From Chitinophagaceae bacterium (lineage in GTDB: Bacteria > Bacteroidota > Bacteroidia > Chitinophagales > Chitinophagaceae): a stretch of DNA of 25,299 nucleotides. Under the pieces are notes generated by a model. The model saw only the letters and a list, made by a program, of their open reading frames with translations, ran no database searches and was not told where the DNA came from. Numbering within the stretch: position 1 is the first letter of the stretch; every line of letters begins with the position of its first letter. Made by a program: the position numbers and the translations under genes. Shown here in pieces: positions 14,526-23,130 of this stretch. The stretch is taken from NCBI GenBank assembly GCA_003509845.1, contig DOMR01000270.1, positions 1 to 25,299 on the forward strand. Reading direction: 5' to 3'.

Positions 14526-15653
14526 TTAAATATGATTAATCATTTCTTCCGCAAAACCAAATGACATAGTCATTCCATGACCACCAATGCCATTTAAAAT
14601 ATATACACCTGCTTCCGGATTTAAAAATAAATCTGTTGCCCCATTGGTCATGATTGGGTATATGCCATTCCATGATTGGGTCATTTCCCATTGGTCGATA
14701 TGCATTAATTTTTTTAGATACTCCAAAATCATGGTATTGATTTCAATTTTATCAAAGGGTTCAAAATCCAATGCATATTCATGCGAATCACCAACCGTCA
14801 ATTCGCCATCACTATTTTGAGAAACCATCACATGAATACCGTATTTCAGATATTCAGGCATTTCAGCCTCAATTTTCATTCTTAATTTGGTCAGAGAAGA
14901 AGACGCGGTAAAACTTTTATAGTGCAATAATGACAACCCACCACAAACCGAAGCGCCAATTTTATAATTGGGATCCTTGTGTTTAAAACGCATCATTTGC
15001 AACTTAGTCTTAATGATTGGTTGTTGTTTAAATTGATCTTGATATAATGTTTCAAAATCAGCACCTGAACATACACATATAATATCTGCACTATATTTAA
15101 CCTTGCCAGCATATGCCGCATTACTTGTAACACTTGTTATTGCAGTACCCCAAATAAATTTGACTTGAAATTGCGCAGTCAAATATTCCGGTAAATGTTT
15201 GATCCCTTGTCTTGGATCAATAATAGTTTCATCCTCACTTCTTAGTGCACCCAATAAACCTTCTTCATTGATCCCATGATAGTTTTCTAATACCGTTTTA
15301 TTTGAAATAACTGAAACAGGCCTGTTTTTAGATTTAAAAAAACTACCTATCTCTTCCACTACATTCATTTCTTCCTCCGAATAAGCCAAATGTAAACTAC
15401 CACAAGAATTGTACGGTATTTTGGACGTATTTAAATACTCTAACCAAATCTCTCTGGTTCTTACCGCTCTATCATACAATTTCCCATCCGGCTGCCCTAC
15501 TGGCCAAAGCATGCCAAAATTTCGCACACTTGCACCCAATGAAAATTGGCTTTTTTCAATTACTGTTACTTCATATCCTTTTTGGGCTAATGCTCTTGCT
15601 GTGGCTAGCCCCAATATACCTGCACCTACTACTATGGCTGTTTGATTACTCAT
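14526..15653 (-). CDS. FAD-dependent oxidoreductase of phosphonate operons (TIGR03364 type)
   Basis: A DAO-fold flavoprotein. The dinucleotide-binding motif is VVGAGILGLATARALAQKG (8-26) with the ribose-binding Glu33 in VIEKS. GASVRNFGMLWPVGQP near residue 40-55 and GIGGHGMTMSFGFAEE near the C-terminus match the TIGR03364 family found in phosphonate catabolism operons. Related flavoenzymes have been proposed to oxidise aminoethylphosphonate or its N-methyl form to phosphonoacetaldehyde, which a PhnX-like enzyme could then hydrolyse; here this is inference from family and neighbours. 375 residues. Its ATG overlaps the stop of the DUF5690 gene by four bases (ATGA), indicating translational coupling. 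Confidence 0.88.
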   Translation of the reverse strand: MSNQTAIVVGAGILGLATARALAQKGYEVTVIEKSQFSLGASVRNFGMLWPVGQPDGKLYDRAVRTREIWLEYLNTSKIPYNSCGSLHLAYSEEEMNVVEEIGSFFKSKNRPVSVISNKTVLENYHGINEEGLLGALRSEDETIIDPRQGIKHLPEYLTAQFQVKFIWGTAITSVTSNAAYAGKVKYSADIICVCSGADFETLYQDQFKQQPIIKTKLQMMRFKHKDPNYKIGASVCGGLSLLHYKSFTASSSLTKLRMKIEAEMPEYLKYGIHVMVSQNSDGELTVGDSHEYALDFEPFDKIEINTMILEYLKKLMHIDQWEMTQSWNGIYPIMTNGATDLFLNPEAGVYILNGIGGHGMTMSFGFAEEMINHI

Positions 15654-16912
15654 GCTACTTGTAATTTATCTAATTTTTTAAAATATATATAATTGGCAAT
15701 GGATAAAATAATAATAATGACCGAAGTTATCATTGCACTGAATGTAAAAAATGAAACCCAACTATAATTGGTATTATTAAAATTTTTAAATAATAAAACC
15801 AAGGTGCTTCCCAAATAACCCGCAGCATCTGCCACATACATTAAAAAGCCAATATTGCTTTTAATTTTAAAATAGGCAATCCATCTTTCAAAAAATAATG
15901 CATGAAAAGCGATATAGGGCAAATACATTGAAAAACCTACGATGATCATCCATAATGTAGCTGTGATAAGTTGGTTATAAAATAGTAAGGTTGATAAAAA
16001 CAATAATAATCCGCCAACAAATACAATTAAGAAATTGATAAAAAATGCATTTTTATTACTCTTGATAAAAATCATGGAGCCAATAATAATGATGACCAAT
16101 ATGGCTATTGGCACTTCTGAAACAACCAACATGGTGGGGATATTATTCATCCCAATACTATTCCAAAATTCCACAGCAAAATTATCTCTTAAGTCTCTAA
16201 ATACAGTTAAGCAAACATAAATAAGGACAGAAAAAATGATACCTGGAGCAAATTGTTTAAAAAAGGCCTTTCTCTCTTTAGATTTCATTGGAAGCCTTTC
16301 CGTCCTTGCATTAATATCTTCCTCATTTGGCGCGCTTAATGTATGTAGCAAATACACCCCTACAAATAAAACAGGTAAAAATATTAAACCAGTAAAAAAA
16401 GGCATCCACATTTCAGGTACTTGTAAATTTAGTAACAAGTAGCTGCCTACTCCTTTTACAATACCCGATGAAATGATAAAACTTGAAGCCATGGCGACCC
16501 CTAGTAACTCCGTGTGTCTTCGGCCTTCAATATAACTAAACACAACCCCCCAAATCATGCCTAAGGGCAAGCCATTCAAAAATATAAATGGCAAATTATA
16601 GGGCGCGGGTACAATGCCAAAAAATAATAATGAAACCCATGAAACAGCCATTAAAGTGATTAAGGTAATGGTTCTTTTGTTGGCAGATAATTCAGAAATA
16701 ATTTTTATTCCAAAATATTTAGAAATGGTATAGCCTATTAATTGGGTAATGATTAATAAAATTTTATAATCCACACCCCATAGCATGATATTATTATACT
16801 GTGCAGCAGTAAATGGTTTCCTAAAAGCATACATACTTAAATAGGTAATAAAAACCGCAGATGCTGCTTTTATTATTAATGCTAGTTCACTATTTTTTTT
16901 CAGTAATTGCAT
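15650..16912 (-). CDS. DUF5690 family MFS-like membrane protein, probable transporter
   Basis: 420 residues, about 12 hydrophobic segments. Recognised as DUF5690 from AFRKPFTAAQY near residue 25-35, then the strings YTISKYFGIKIISE, FLNGLPLGMIWGVVFSYIEG, RRHTELLGVAMASSFIISSG and ARTERLPM (about residue 205, in the central cytoplasmic loop). The fold is MFS-like. No substrate is established for the family. Its place inside a phosphonate operon, start abutting the dehydrogenase stop (TAAATG) and stop overlapping the oxidoreductase start, makes it the likely inner-membrane importer for the substrate (inference). No ABC phosphonate transporter (PhnCDE) is present in the window. Confidence 0.85.
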   Translation of the reverse strand: MQLLKKNSELALIIKAASAVFITYLSMYAFRKPFTAAQYNNIMLWGVDYKILLIITQLIGYTISKYFGIKIISELSANKRTITLITLMAVSWVSLLFFGIVPAPYNLPFIFLNGLPLGMIWGVVFSYIEGRRHTELLGVAMASSFIISSGIVKGVGSYLLLNLQVPEMWMPFFTGLIFLPVLFVGVYLLHTLSAPNEEDINARTERLPMKSKERKAFFKQFAPGIIFSVLIYVCLTVFRDLRDNFAVEFWNSIGMNNIPTMLVVSEVPIAILVIIIIGSMIFIKSNKNAFFINFLIVFVGGLLLFLSTLLFYNQLITATLWMIIVGFSMYLPYIAFHALFFERWIAYFKIKSNIGFLMYVADAAGYLGSTLVLLFKNFNNTNYSWVSFFTFSAMITSVIIIILSIANYIYFKKLDKLQVA

Positions 16913-17962
16913 TTAGGTTAAATCTATGGATACTCGAAAAGGATTATGGTTTACTGCATATTCAAAAGCAGCTTCAACCTCCTCTAATTTGAAGCCTGTT
17001 TTTATGAGTTGTTCAAATTCGAAATTTTTATGATTCATTTCCATAAAACTGACTGCATTAATAAAATCTTCATTATTATAATTATGCAACCCTTTAATGG
17101 TGATTAAGTTTCGAATGATGTATTCCGCATTGATTTGAACCGCAGGTTGCGCAAAAACAGCGCCAATCCATATTGCGGCACCCCCAATATTTAAAAGCTG
17201 AATTGAATTTTCCATTGCATCTATGGCGCCGCTAAATTCAAGAACAATATCAACTTTATCTTGCAAAGACTCATTGGGCAGGTGTATTTCTGATGCGCCA
17301 AAATTTCTTGAAATTTCAAGCCTTTCCTTGTTTTGGTCAATTGCTATTATTTTTGCAGCGCCCATTTTAGAAGCCATAGCGCAAGCAATGATCCCTAACA
17401 TTCCTGCACCATTTACTAAAACTGATTTTCCATTTAATTCGCCAGCCAATCGTATTGCACCTGCAACAGTAGCAACACTACAATTAATAAGAGATGCAAT
17501 TTCATTGGGTAATTCATTATTCAGAATCGCCATGGGTGTGTTTTTTCTCAAAATAGTATACTCACTTAATCCTCCATGAAAGTGATTATGTTCCGTAATT
17601 TGCTCATGCCCATATTTAAATAAATCCTTTGCTTTTTGAGGAATGCCTGCTTTTGATAAATCATCCTCTGGAGAACTTGCAAAAATCGCCCAGGTAATTT
17701 TATCGCCAATTTTTAAATCATTGCCTCTTACATCTCTCAATGGCGCTTGTGGCCCCAATTCTTCAATAACTCCAACAATCTCATGTCCTAAAATAGTGGG
17801 TGATTTTTCAACCCTTTTTCCTTGATAAGTATGAATATCACTTCGGCAGAGGCTTGTACACAGATTTTTTACTAAAATTTCACCCTCTTTTAAAACTGGT
17901 AATGGTTGGGAATTGATTGAAAACTTTTGATTACAATCAACAAAATTTGCAAATTTTGGCAC
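16913..17962 (-). CDS. Zinc-dependent medium-chain dehydrogenase, phosphonate-associated (HpnZ/TIGR03366 type)
   Basis: First gene of the operon; 349 residues, NAD(P)-linked alcohol/aldehyde dehydrogenase fold. Catalytic zinc ligands are C39 (TSLCRSD), H60-E61 (ILGHEIVG) and C161 (LINCSVATVAGA). The Rossmann motif GAGMLG is at 185-190, and D209 at the end of the second strand suggests NAD. GIPQKAKDLFKYGHE (106-120) matches the GLPQKCxxLxKYGHE stretch of phosphonate-associated dehydrogenases. The four structural-zinc cysteines expected around 97, 100, 103 and 111 are Ser, Asp, Ser and Ala. It may oxidise or reduce a phosphonate alcohol or the aldehyde released by the PhnX-like enzyme; the substrate is unknown. 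Confidence 0.85.
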   Translation of the reverse strand: MPKFANFVDCNQKFSINSQPLPVLKEGEILVKNLCTSLCRSDIHTYQGKRVEKSPTILGHEIVGVIEELGPQAPLRDVRGNDLKIGDKITWAIFASSPEDDLSKAGIPQKAKDLFKYGHEQITEHNHFHGGLSEYTILRKNTPMAILNNELPNEIASLINCSVATVAGAIRLAGELNGKSVLVNGAGMLGIIACAMASKMGAAKIIAIDQNKERLEISRNFGASEIHLPNESLQDKVDIVLEFSGAIDAMENSIQLLNIGGAAIWIGAVFAQPAVQINAEYIIRNLITIKGLHNYNNEDFINAVSFMEMNHKNFEFEQLIKTGFKLEEVEAAFEYAVNHNPFRVSIDLT

Positions 17963-18011
17963 AGATTTTTTATATTGTTTAAATATATGAAATTGTAAAT
18001 TAGTTCTGAAA

Positions 18012-18019
18012 TAAAGATA
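18012..18019 (-). promoter_or_regulatory. Weak -7 box for the phosphonate operon
   Basis: Minus strand TATCTTTA, one base off TAnnTTTG, about 50 bases before the dehydrogenase start. No -33 TTTG is seen at the right distance. Confidence 0.3.
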
Positions 18020-18055
18020 TAGTATTAATGATTTGTTAATAATAAACAGTTTAAC

Positions 18056-18085
18056 AAAAAAAGAGTCCCGATTACTCGAGACTCT
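18056..18085 (-). terminator. Terminator downstream of the susD-like gene
   Basis: Minus strand AGAGTC...GACTCT stem with seven T after it. It separates the susC/susD unit from the phosphonate operon, which reads in the same direction. Confidence 0.75.
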
Positions 18086-18137
18086 AATTTACGATTGATT
18101 GCTATAAAACTAAATAAACCCCCGTTTATTAATTAAA

Positions 18138-19694
18138 CTATTTAATGATCCACATTTTTGCATTGATGTCATCAGCACCCCCATATTGTGCAGTAATCGC
18201 AGCTTCTACATTAGCTTTGTTAACTGCTCTCTCCCCTGAAGGGTATTGATATCTTAAAGCAACTCTTTGGCTATTCCCAGTACCAGGACCTGTATGGAAA
18301 GTTGGCACGCCTGTTCTTCTCCAGTTATAATAACCTTCAGCACCACTATTTTGATAGAGCGCTAAATACTTTTGCAACAAAATTTGGTTTAATCCTGTAC
18401 TACCTGCAGCATATTTTACGGTTGCTTGTGCATAATAATCTGCATATTTATAATCAACCGCGTAGTTTACTGATTCAGCTAAAGTACCCCCAGGTTTTTG
18501 GAAAGTAACGGTGTTAGCCCCTTCTTTAATACCATAAAATGCTTGTGAAGCTTTGATACCATTTTGATACCAAGTTTCAGCACTTTGACCTGTAATCCAA
18601 CCTCTGTGTGCTGCTTCTGCCATGTTAAAACACAATTCTTGATAACCAACTTGTGTAGTTGTTTCCGCAGTATAAGTTTGGTAGTAACGCTTACGATTGA
18701 TAAATGAGTATTTACCATCACCTGCATTTTTACTCATAGTAGCTAAATCTTCACCTGCACCTGCTCCTGCAAATGCATCATAGGAATTTGGTAACTTACC
18801 CGAAGCAACTAATGCTGCTGCTGGCTCTGCTACAAAGAAAGTTCTTGGATCTTTCAAACTAGCTAAGTTTCCTAAATAAGTAGATGACATATTATAACGA
18901 GTAGCATCAAATCCAAAATTATCAGGATTCGTAGAATACTTGTTAAATTGGTTATTATATACAAAAGTTAAATTTTCTGCATCACTGCCAAAAACCGGAT
19001 ACTTTGTTGGATTGCTTACCGTTTCCGCAAACTTCGCTTTAATAGCTAAATCTGCATCCGCTTCTTTATTTGACAATTGAATTAATACCCTCAGCTTGAA
19101 AGCATTCACCGCTTTTTGCCATTTAGACAAATCATTACCATAATAAAAATCACTCGCTAGTACGTAATTGGTTGTTTTTAATGTACCCATTTCAGTATTT
19201 GCTTGCTCTAAATAGGTTAATATTTGTTGGAATACTTGCTTTTGTGTGTCATACTTTGGGGTAACATTGGTTAAACCTTTTAAAGCATCAGACACAGGAA
19301 TATCTCCTAAGTTCATAGTTAAATCATACAAGAAATACGCCTTTAAAAACTTACCAATTGCAGTGTAAGGATTAGGAGATGCAACAGATTTTGTGGCTTC
19401 TGCTTCCATTTGTGCAATATTTTTCAATGTATTATAATTACCAAATGAATAGCCTGTCCAATTATACTCATTATTTCCATAATAGTCATAATTACATAAA
19501 TAATATTGGTTCGATCTTTGTTTCGTATTAAATCCACCATTTGTGAAATTTAATAATACATTGTTTAATATCAAGTTTGCTGGTACACTTGTTGCTCTGT
19601 TCGGATCTGCTTGTAATGAATCAAAAGATTTATTACAAGCTGACATTGAGCCTATTACAAGGACTAAGGTTACTATTTGAAATATCTTTTTCAT
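18138..19694 (-). CDS. SusD/RagB-family outer-membrane lipoprotein
   Basis: Surface substrate-binding lid of a SusC/SusD uptake complex. The N-terminus is a lipoprotein signal with lipobox SMSAC, so Cys20 would be lipidated. NKSFDSLQADPNRATSVPAN just after it is typical of the SusD-like_2 group. FNMAEAAHRGWI and the C-terminal YYNWRRTGVP...RVALRYQYPSGE match SusD end motifs. 518 residues is normal. The gene starts 20 bases after the SusC stop. The ligand cannot be read from sequence; proximity to phosphonate genes and a phosphoesterase suggests a phosphorus-containing glycan or lipid head group (inference). Confidence 0.92.
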   Translation of the reverse strand: MKKIFQIVTLVLVIGSMSACNKSFDSLQADPNRATSVPANLILNNVLLNFTNGGFNTKQRSNQYYLCNYDYYGNNEYNWTGYSFGNYNTLKNIAQMEAEATKSVASPNPYTAIGKFLKAYFLYDLTMNLGDIPVSDALKGLTNVTPKYDTQKQVFQQILTYLEQANTEMGTLKTTNYVLASDFYYGNDLSKWQKAVNAFKLRVLIQLSNKEADADLAIKAKFAETVSNPTKYPVFGSDAENLTFVYNNQFNKYSTNPDNFGFDATRYNMSSTYLGNLASLKDPRTFFVAEPAAALVASGKLPNSYDAFAGAGAGEDLATMSKNAGDGKYSFINRKRYYQTYTAETTTQVGYQELCFNMAEAAHRGWITGQSAETWYQNGIKASQAFYGIKEGANTVTFQKPGGTLAESVNYAVDYKYADYYAQATVKYAAGSTGLNQILLQKYLALYQNSGAEGYYNWRRTGVPTFHTGPGTGNSQRVALRYQYPSGERAVNKANVEAAITAQYGGADDINAKMWIIK

Positions 19695-19714
19695 ATTTTA
19701 TTGTTTTTCTTTAT

Positions 19715-22700
19715 TTAAAAAATGAAATTTAAATTGAATCCGTATGATCTTGTTGTAGGTGTTTGTAATCCAATAGAAGACTCACCTGGATACTGATCAA
19801 TATCTACATCTTTAAATTTCGAATCTGGCATCCAGTACATTAAGTTTCTACCCACTAATGAAACAGTTGCTTTTTTGAAAGGTGACTTTTTAACAAGTCC
19901 AGCTGGTAATTCATAAGTAACAACAACCTCTCTTAATTTGAGGTAAGTTTTGCTCATCATGTTTGGCTCAGGGATACCATGTACACGGCTGATATAATCT
20001 TGTAAATAGGTCTTAGTTGCGTTAGGAGCAAATGTTAATGAACCATAATTAGTGATTAAACCAGTTACTGCATCATAAGCAATCGCACCGCTACCTACTT
20101 GAACACCCTCACCTACATATGACTTAACTCCTTTGTAATCTTGGAATCTTGCTAACCCCATTGCACCTTCGATAGTTTCAATGTGACGACCACCTTGGAA
20201 TGTTTTCTTTCTAACATAATCTTCCATCATACCACCTACACGACCATCTAATTGGAAGTTTAATGTGAAAGCCTTATAACTAACTTTATTGTTTACACCC
20301 CATACATAATCAGGATTTGAATAACCTGCAAATTGTGCTACTGGTAAAACTACTGGACGTCCACCTGCGTCATTAATTATTTGTCCATCCTGTGTTCTTG
20401 CGAATTTTCTAATATATATCGCATCTGTTCTCATCCCTTTTGTATAGAAAGTATTTAACACATTCACTCCTGCTGGTAATTCTTCTAAAATATTTTTAAA
20501 TGACCCAACATTCAAAGTCACATCCCAATTTATACCATTTGCTTTTTTTAGAATTGACCCATTCACTGTAAAGTCATATCCAGTTCTTTTTGTTTTTGTA
20601 CCATTCACAACATAAGAGGCAAATCCTGAAGCTTGAGAAATTGCTTTTGAGAAAATTTGAGGTCCATCTAAATAACTAAAGTAAGTTGCTTCAATACCAA
20701 GTCTATTATTGAATAATCTTGATTCAACACCAAACTCTAAGTTAGTTCTGTCATCAGGTTGCACATCACTATCCAATAAAGTATTGGTGAAAGAAGCCTG
20801 TGTGGTATTGTTATAACCTGTACCAGTTGAATATACGTTTGCGTATGTGTAACTTGGTCCACCATAGGTTGAAGAATATTGTTGGCCATAACCAATAGGA
20901 AAACTATTATTTGGAGTTGATCCGATATAATCATTTACAAAACTACCGCCACCTCTAACTTTTGCATAGGAAGCTCTCAACTTTAATAAATTAATTTGTT
21001 TTGGCATAGTCAAATAGTCACTTAAAACAGTACTCAAGTTAAATGAAGGATAAAAGAAGGAATTGTTATCCTTACTTAAGGCTGAAAGTTGGTCATTACG
21101 TCCTGTGATATTCAAATTCGCATATTTGTTTGCTTCAATATCTACTGAGTACAACAATGATCTTACTCTCATTTCTGAAGCAAAATTATATGCCAATACT
21201 GGGTTTCTGCTGTTCGCAAAATTATAAACGTTTGGTACGTTCAAATAGTTGGTTGAAGCGAAACTAGAGTTGTAATTAAACTGTCTTAAGTTACCGCCCG
21301 CAAAACCAGAAATATTAAAGAATTTTGCAATTTCAGGTGTTCTAAAATTTGCACGGAATTCATTATTCATTTCAAATAAACCTCTTTTATCTTCTCTATA
21401 ATCTCCTTTACCTTCTTCTCTTCCATAAGGATGCGCGGAAAAAGGCATTTTTTCATTTCTCAACAAATCATAAGTAGTCGCAGAAGTTCTTGCAAACAAA
21501 TCAACATACTTGTTTAATTTATAAGTTAAACTTGTATAAGCATAGATGTCATTTTTGTAATGCCCTCTTGTCCACTCATAGGCCATGAAATATGGGTTAT
21601 GGTATCTTTGGTACTCCGCATAAATACTTTGAACGCCTTCCTTTCCTGGCTGCCAATAATTTTTCATATCATCAATATTCCAATCAGCACCTCCCCAAAT
21701 AGTCATATTGTATATCACTGAATTTGGACCGTAGTCTACGTCTGGAAAATTATCAGAATATTGTCTGCTATAGTTAATATTCGCATCTAAGGTTAATTTA
21801 GAGTTGAATCTTAAGGTAGTAGCTAAATTTAAATTCGTAATATTTAAACTTGTATTAGGTAATATGCCTTTATTATAAGTATTGCCTAATGAAAATCTTA
21901 AATCAGCTTTTTCTGTAGAAGAAGCAACTGAAATATTAGTAGTATTTAAAATACCTGATTGAATGAAGCGTTTTAAATTGTCTTTACCACGTGCTAACCA
22001 TGGTGTGCTTGATCTTTTTCCTGTGATAGGATCTACTGGACTATCGTATTGAGGAATCAATTGGCCTTCAAATTTTGGTCCCCATACATCATAATCCGCA
22101 TCATTGGTACCACCACCTAAACCATCTCCAAACGCATATTTACCGTGATCACCAGGACCGTATTCATCTTGCGTTCTTGGTAAAGCTATAAAACCATTTT
22201 GAACGGTCGTACTTGAATTTAATTCAACAGCAAAGCCTCTTTTATCTTTGGTTCCTTTTTTAGTGTTAATGATGATTGCACCATTTTGACCTCTGTAACC
22301 ATATAATGCAGATGCCACAGGTCCTTTTAAAACGTTATAGGACTCAATATCATCAGGGCTAATATTCCAAGTATCAGAGTTAATAGGGATACCATCCACT
22401 ACGATTAAGTTAACACGACCGCCTCTTAAAACAAGATTTGGCAATCTTAACATTTCTTGGTTCATACCAACTGTTAAACCTGCAACCTTACCCACTAAGT
22501 TATTGATTGGATTCACCTCTCTTGCTTTCACTAATTCAGCTCCTTTTACATCTTGTGTAGCGTAGCCTAATTTCTTTTTTTCTTTTTTAATACCCAATGC
22601 AGTTACAACCACTTCATTTAAGGATACATCTTCTTTAACCAATGCAATTACTAAGTCGCCAGCACTTACACCAACTGTTTTAGTGGTATAACCAACATAA

Positions 22701-22939
22701 CTCACTACAATTGATGCATTAGTTGAAACATTGCTAATTGTAAATTGACCATTTGCATTTGTACGTGCAGATTGATTTTGTCCTTTAACCAATACAGTAG
22801 CAGCTTCAAGTGCTATTTTTGTATCAGCATCAATTACTTTTCCTTTTAATTGAATGTTTTGCGCAAATGAGACCATACTCAAGCCCAATAACATTAGTGG
22901 CGTAATAATCCACTTTAATCTTAGTTGTTTTGAAATCAT
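19715..22939 (-). CDS. SusC/RagA-family TonB-dependent outer-membrane transporter
   Basis: Energised outer-membrane channel paired with the SusD-like lipoprotein. From the chosen ATG it has 1074 residues: signal peptide (1-27, ending SMVSFAQ), a carboxypeptidase-D-like regulatory domain (about 28-105), the SusC linker NEVVVTALGIKKEKKKLGYA (108-127), a plug domain (LVLRGG, VDGIPIN, GPVASALYGYRGQNGAIIINTKKG region), then a 22-strand barrel ending in an aromatic residue (NLNFIF). An in-frame GTG six codons upstream (22957) lies within a -7 promoter box, so I prefer the ATG. It forms a two-gene unit with the susD-like gene, divergent from the phosphoesterase gene. Confidence 0.94.
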   Translation of the reverse strand: MISKQLRLKWIITPLMLLGLSMVSFAQNIQLKGKVIDADTKIALEAATVLVKGQNQSARTNANGQFTISNVSTNASIVVSYVGYTTKTVGVSAGDLVIALVKEDVSLNEVVVTALGIKKEKKKLGYATQDVKGAELVKAREVNPINNLVGKVAGLTVGMNQEMLRLPNLVLRGGRVNLIVVDGIPINSDTWNISPDDIESYNVLKGPVASALYGYRGQNGAIIINTKKGTKDKRGFAVELNSSTTVQNGFIALPRTQDEYGPGDHGKYAFGDGLGGGTNDADYDVWGPKFEGQLIPQYDSPVDPITGKRSSTPWLARGKDNLKRFIQSGILNTTNISVASSTEKADLRFSLGNTYNKGILPNTSLNITNLNLATTLRFNSKLTLDANINYSRQYSDNFPDVDYGPNSVIYNMTIWGGADWNIDDMKNYWQPGKEGVQSIYAEYQRYHNPYFMAYEWTRGHYKNDIYAYTSLTYKLNKYVDLFARTSATTYDLLRNEKMPFSAHPYGREEGKGDYREDKRGLFEMNNEFRANFRTPEIAKFFNISGFAGGNLRQFNYNSSFASTNYLNVPNVYNFANSRNPVLAYNFASEMRVRSLLYSVDIEANKYANLNITGRNDQLSALSKDNNSFFYPSFNLSTVLSDYLTMPKQINLLKLRASYAKVRGGGSFVNDYIGSTPNNSFPIGYGQQYSSTYGGPSYTYANVYSTGTGYNNTTQASFTNTLLDSDVQPDDRTNLEFGVESRLFNNRLGIEATYFSYLDGPQIFSKAISQASGFASYVVNGTKTKRTGYDFTVNGSILKKANGINWDVTLNVGSFKNILEELPAGVNVLNTFYTKGMRTDAIYIRKFARTQDGQIINDAGGRPVVLPVAQFAGYSNPDYVWGVNNKVSYKAFTLNFQLDGRVGGMMEDYVRKKTFQGGRHIETIEGAMGLARFQDYKGVKSYVGEGVQVGSGAIAYDAVTGLITNYGSLTFAPNATKTYLQDYISRVHGIPEPNMMSKTYLKLREVVVTYELPAGLVKKSPFKKATVSLVGRNLMYWMPDSKFKDVDIDQYPGESSIGLQTPTTRSYGFNLNFIF

Positions 22940-22956
22940 ATTTAAATTTTGAAGCA

Positions 22957-22964
22957 CAAATCTA
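22957..22964 (-). promoter_or_regulatory. -7 box of the susC promoter
   Basis: Minus strand TAGATTTG, a perfect TAnnTTTG, 18 bases before the ATG at 22939. No clear -33 box at the usual distance, which would fit an activator-dependent promoter (inference). Confidence 0.45.
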
Positions 22965-23011
22965 TTGTCAAAATTTTAACATATCTTAATTTCAATGTTA
23001 ACTAGCTGATA

Positions 23012-23067
23012 CCAAATTGTTACCGGAATATGAATTGATTTCTTTTGGTAACAATAAGATAATTTGG
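23012..23067. promoter_or_regulatory. Dyad in the susC/phosphoesterase control region
   Basis: TTGTTACC (23017-23024) is inverted as GGTAACAA (23047-23054). Outside it CCAAATT (23012-23018) is inverted as AATTTGG (23061-23067). It lies midway between two divergent genes and could bind one regulator controlling both. Confidence 0.45.
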
Positions 23068-23097
23068 GACAAATTCGAAAACGAATTTTTAAAATGA

Positions 23098-23105
23098 TAG
23101 GTTTG
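23098..23105 (+). promoter_or_regulatory. -7 box of the phosphoesterase gene
   Basis: TAGGTTTG followed by CC, about 26 bases before the ATG at 23131. The -33 position lacks TTTG, as at the divergent susC promoter. Confidence 0.45.
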
Positions 23106-23130
23106 CCTAAATAAACAGAACGTATTATAT

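Noticed and set aside
22940..22957. GTG start for the SusC gene, six codons upstream of the ATG
   Set aside because: The GTG overlaps the -7 promoter box, and the ATG begins a normal signal peptide directly.
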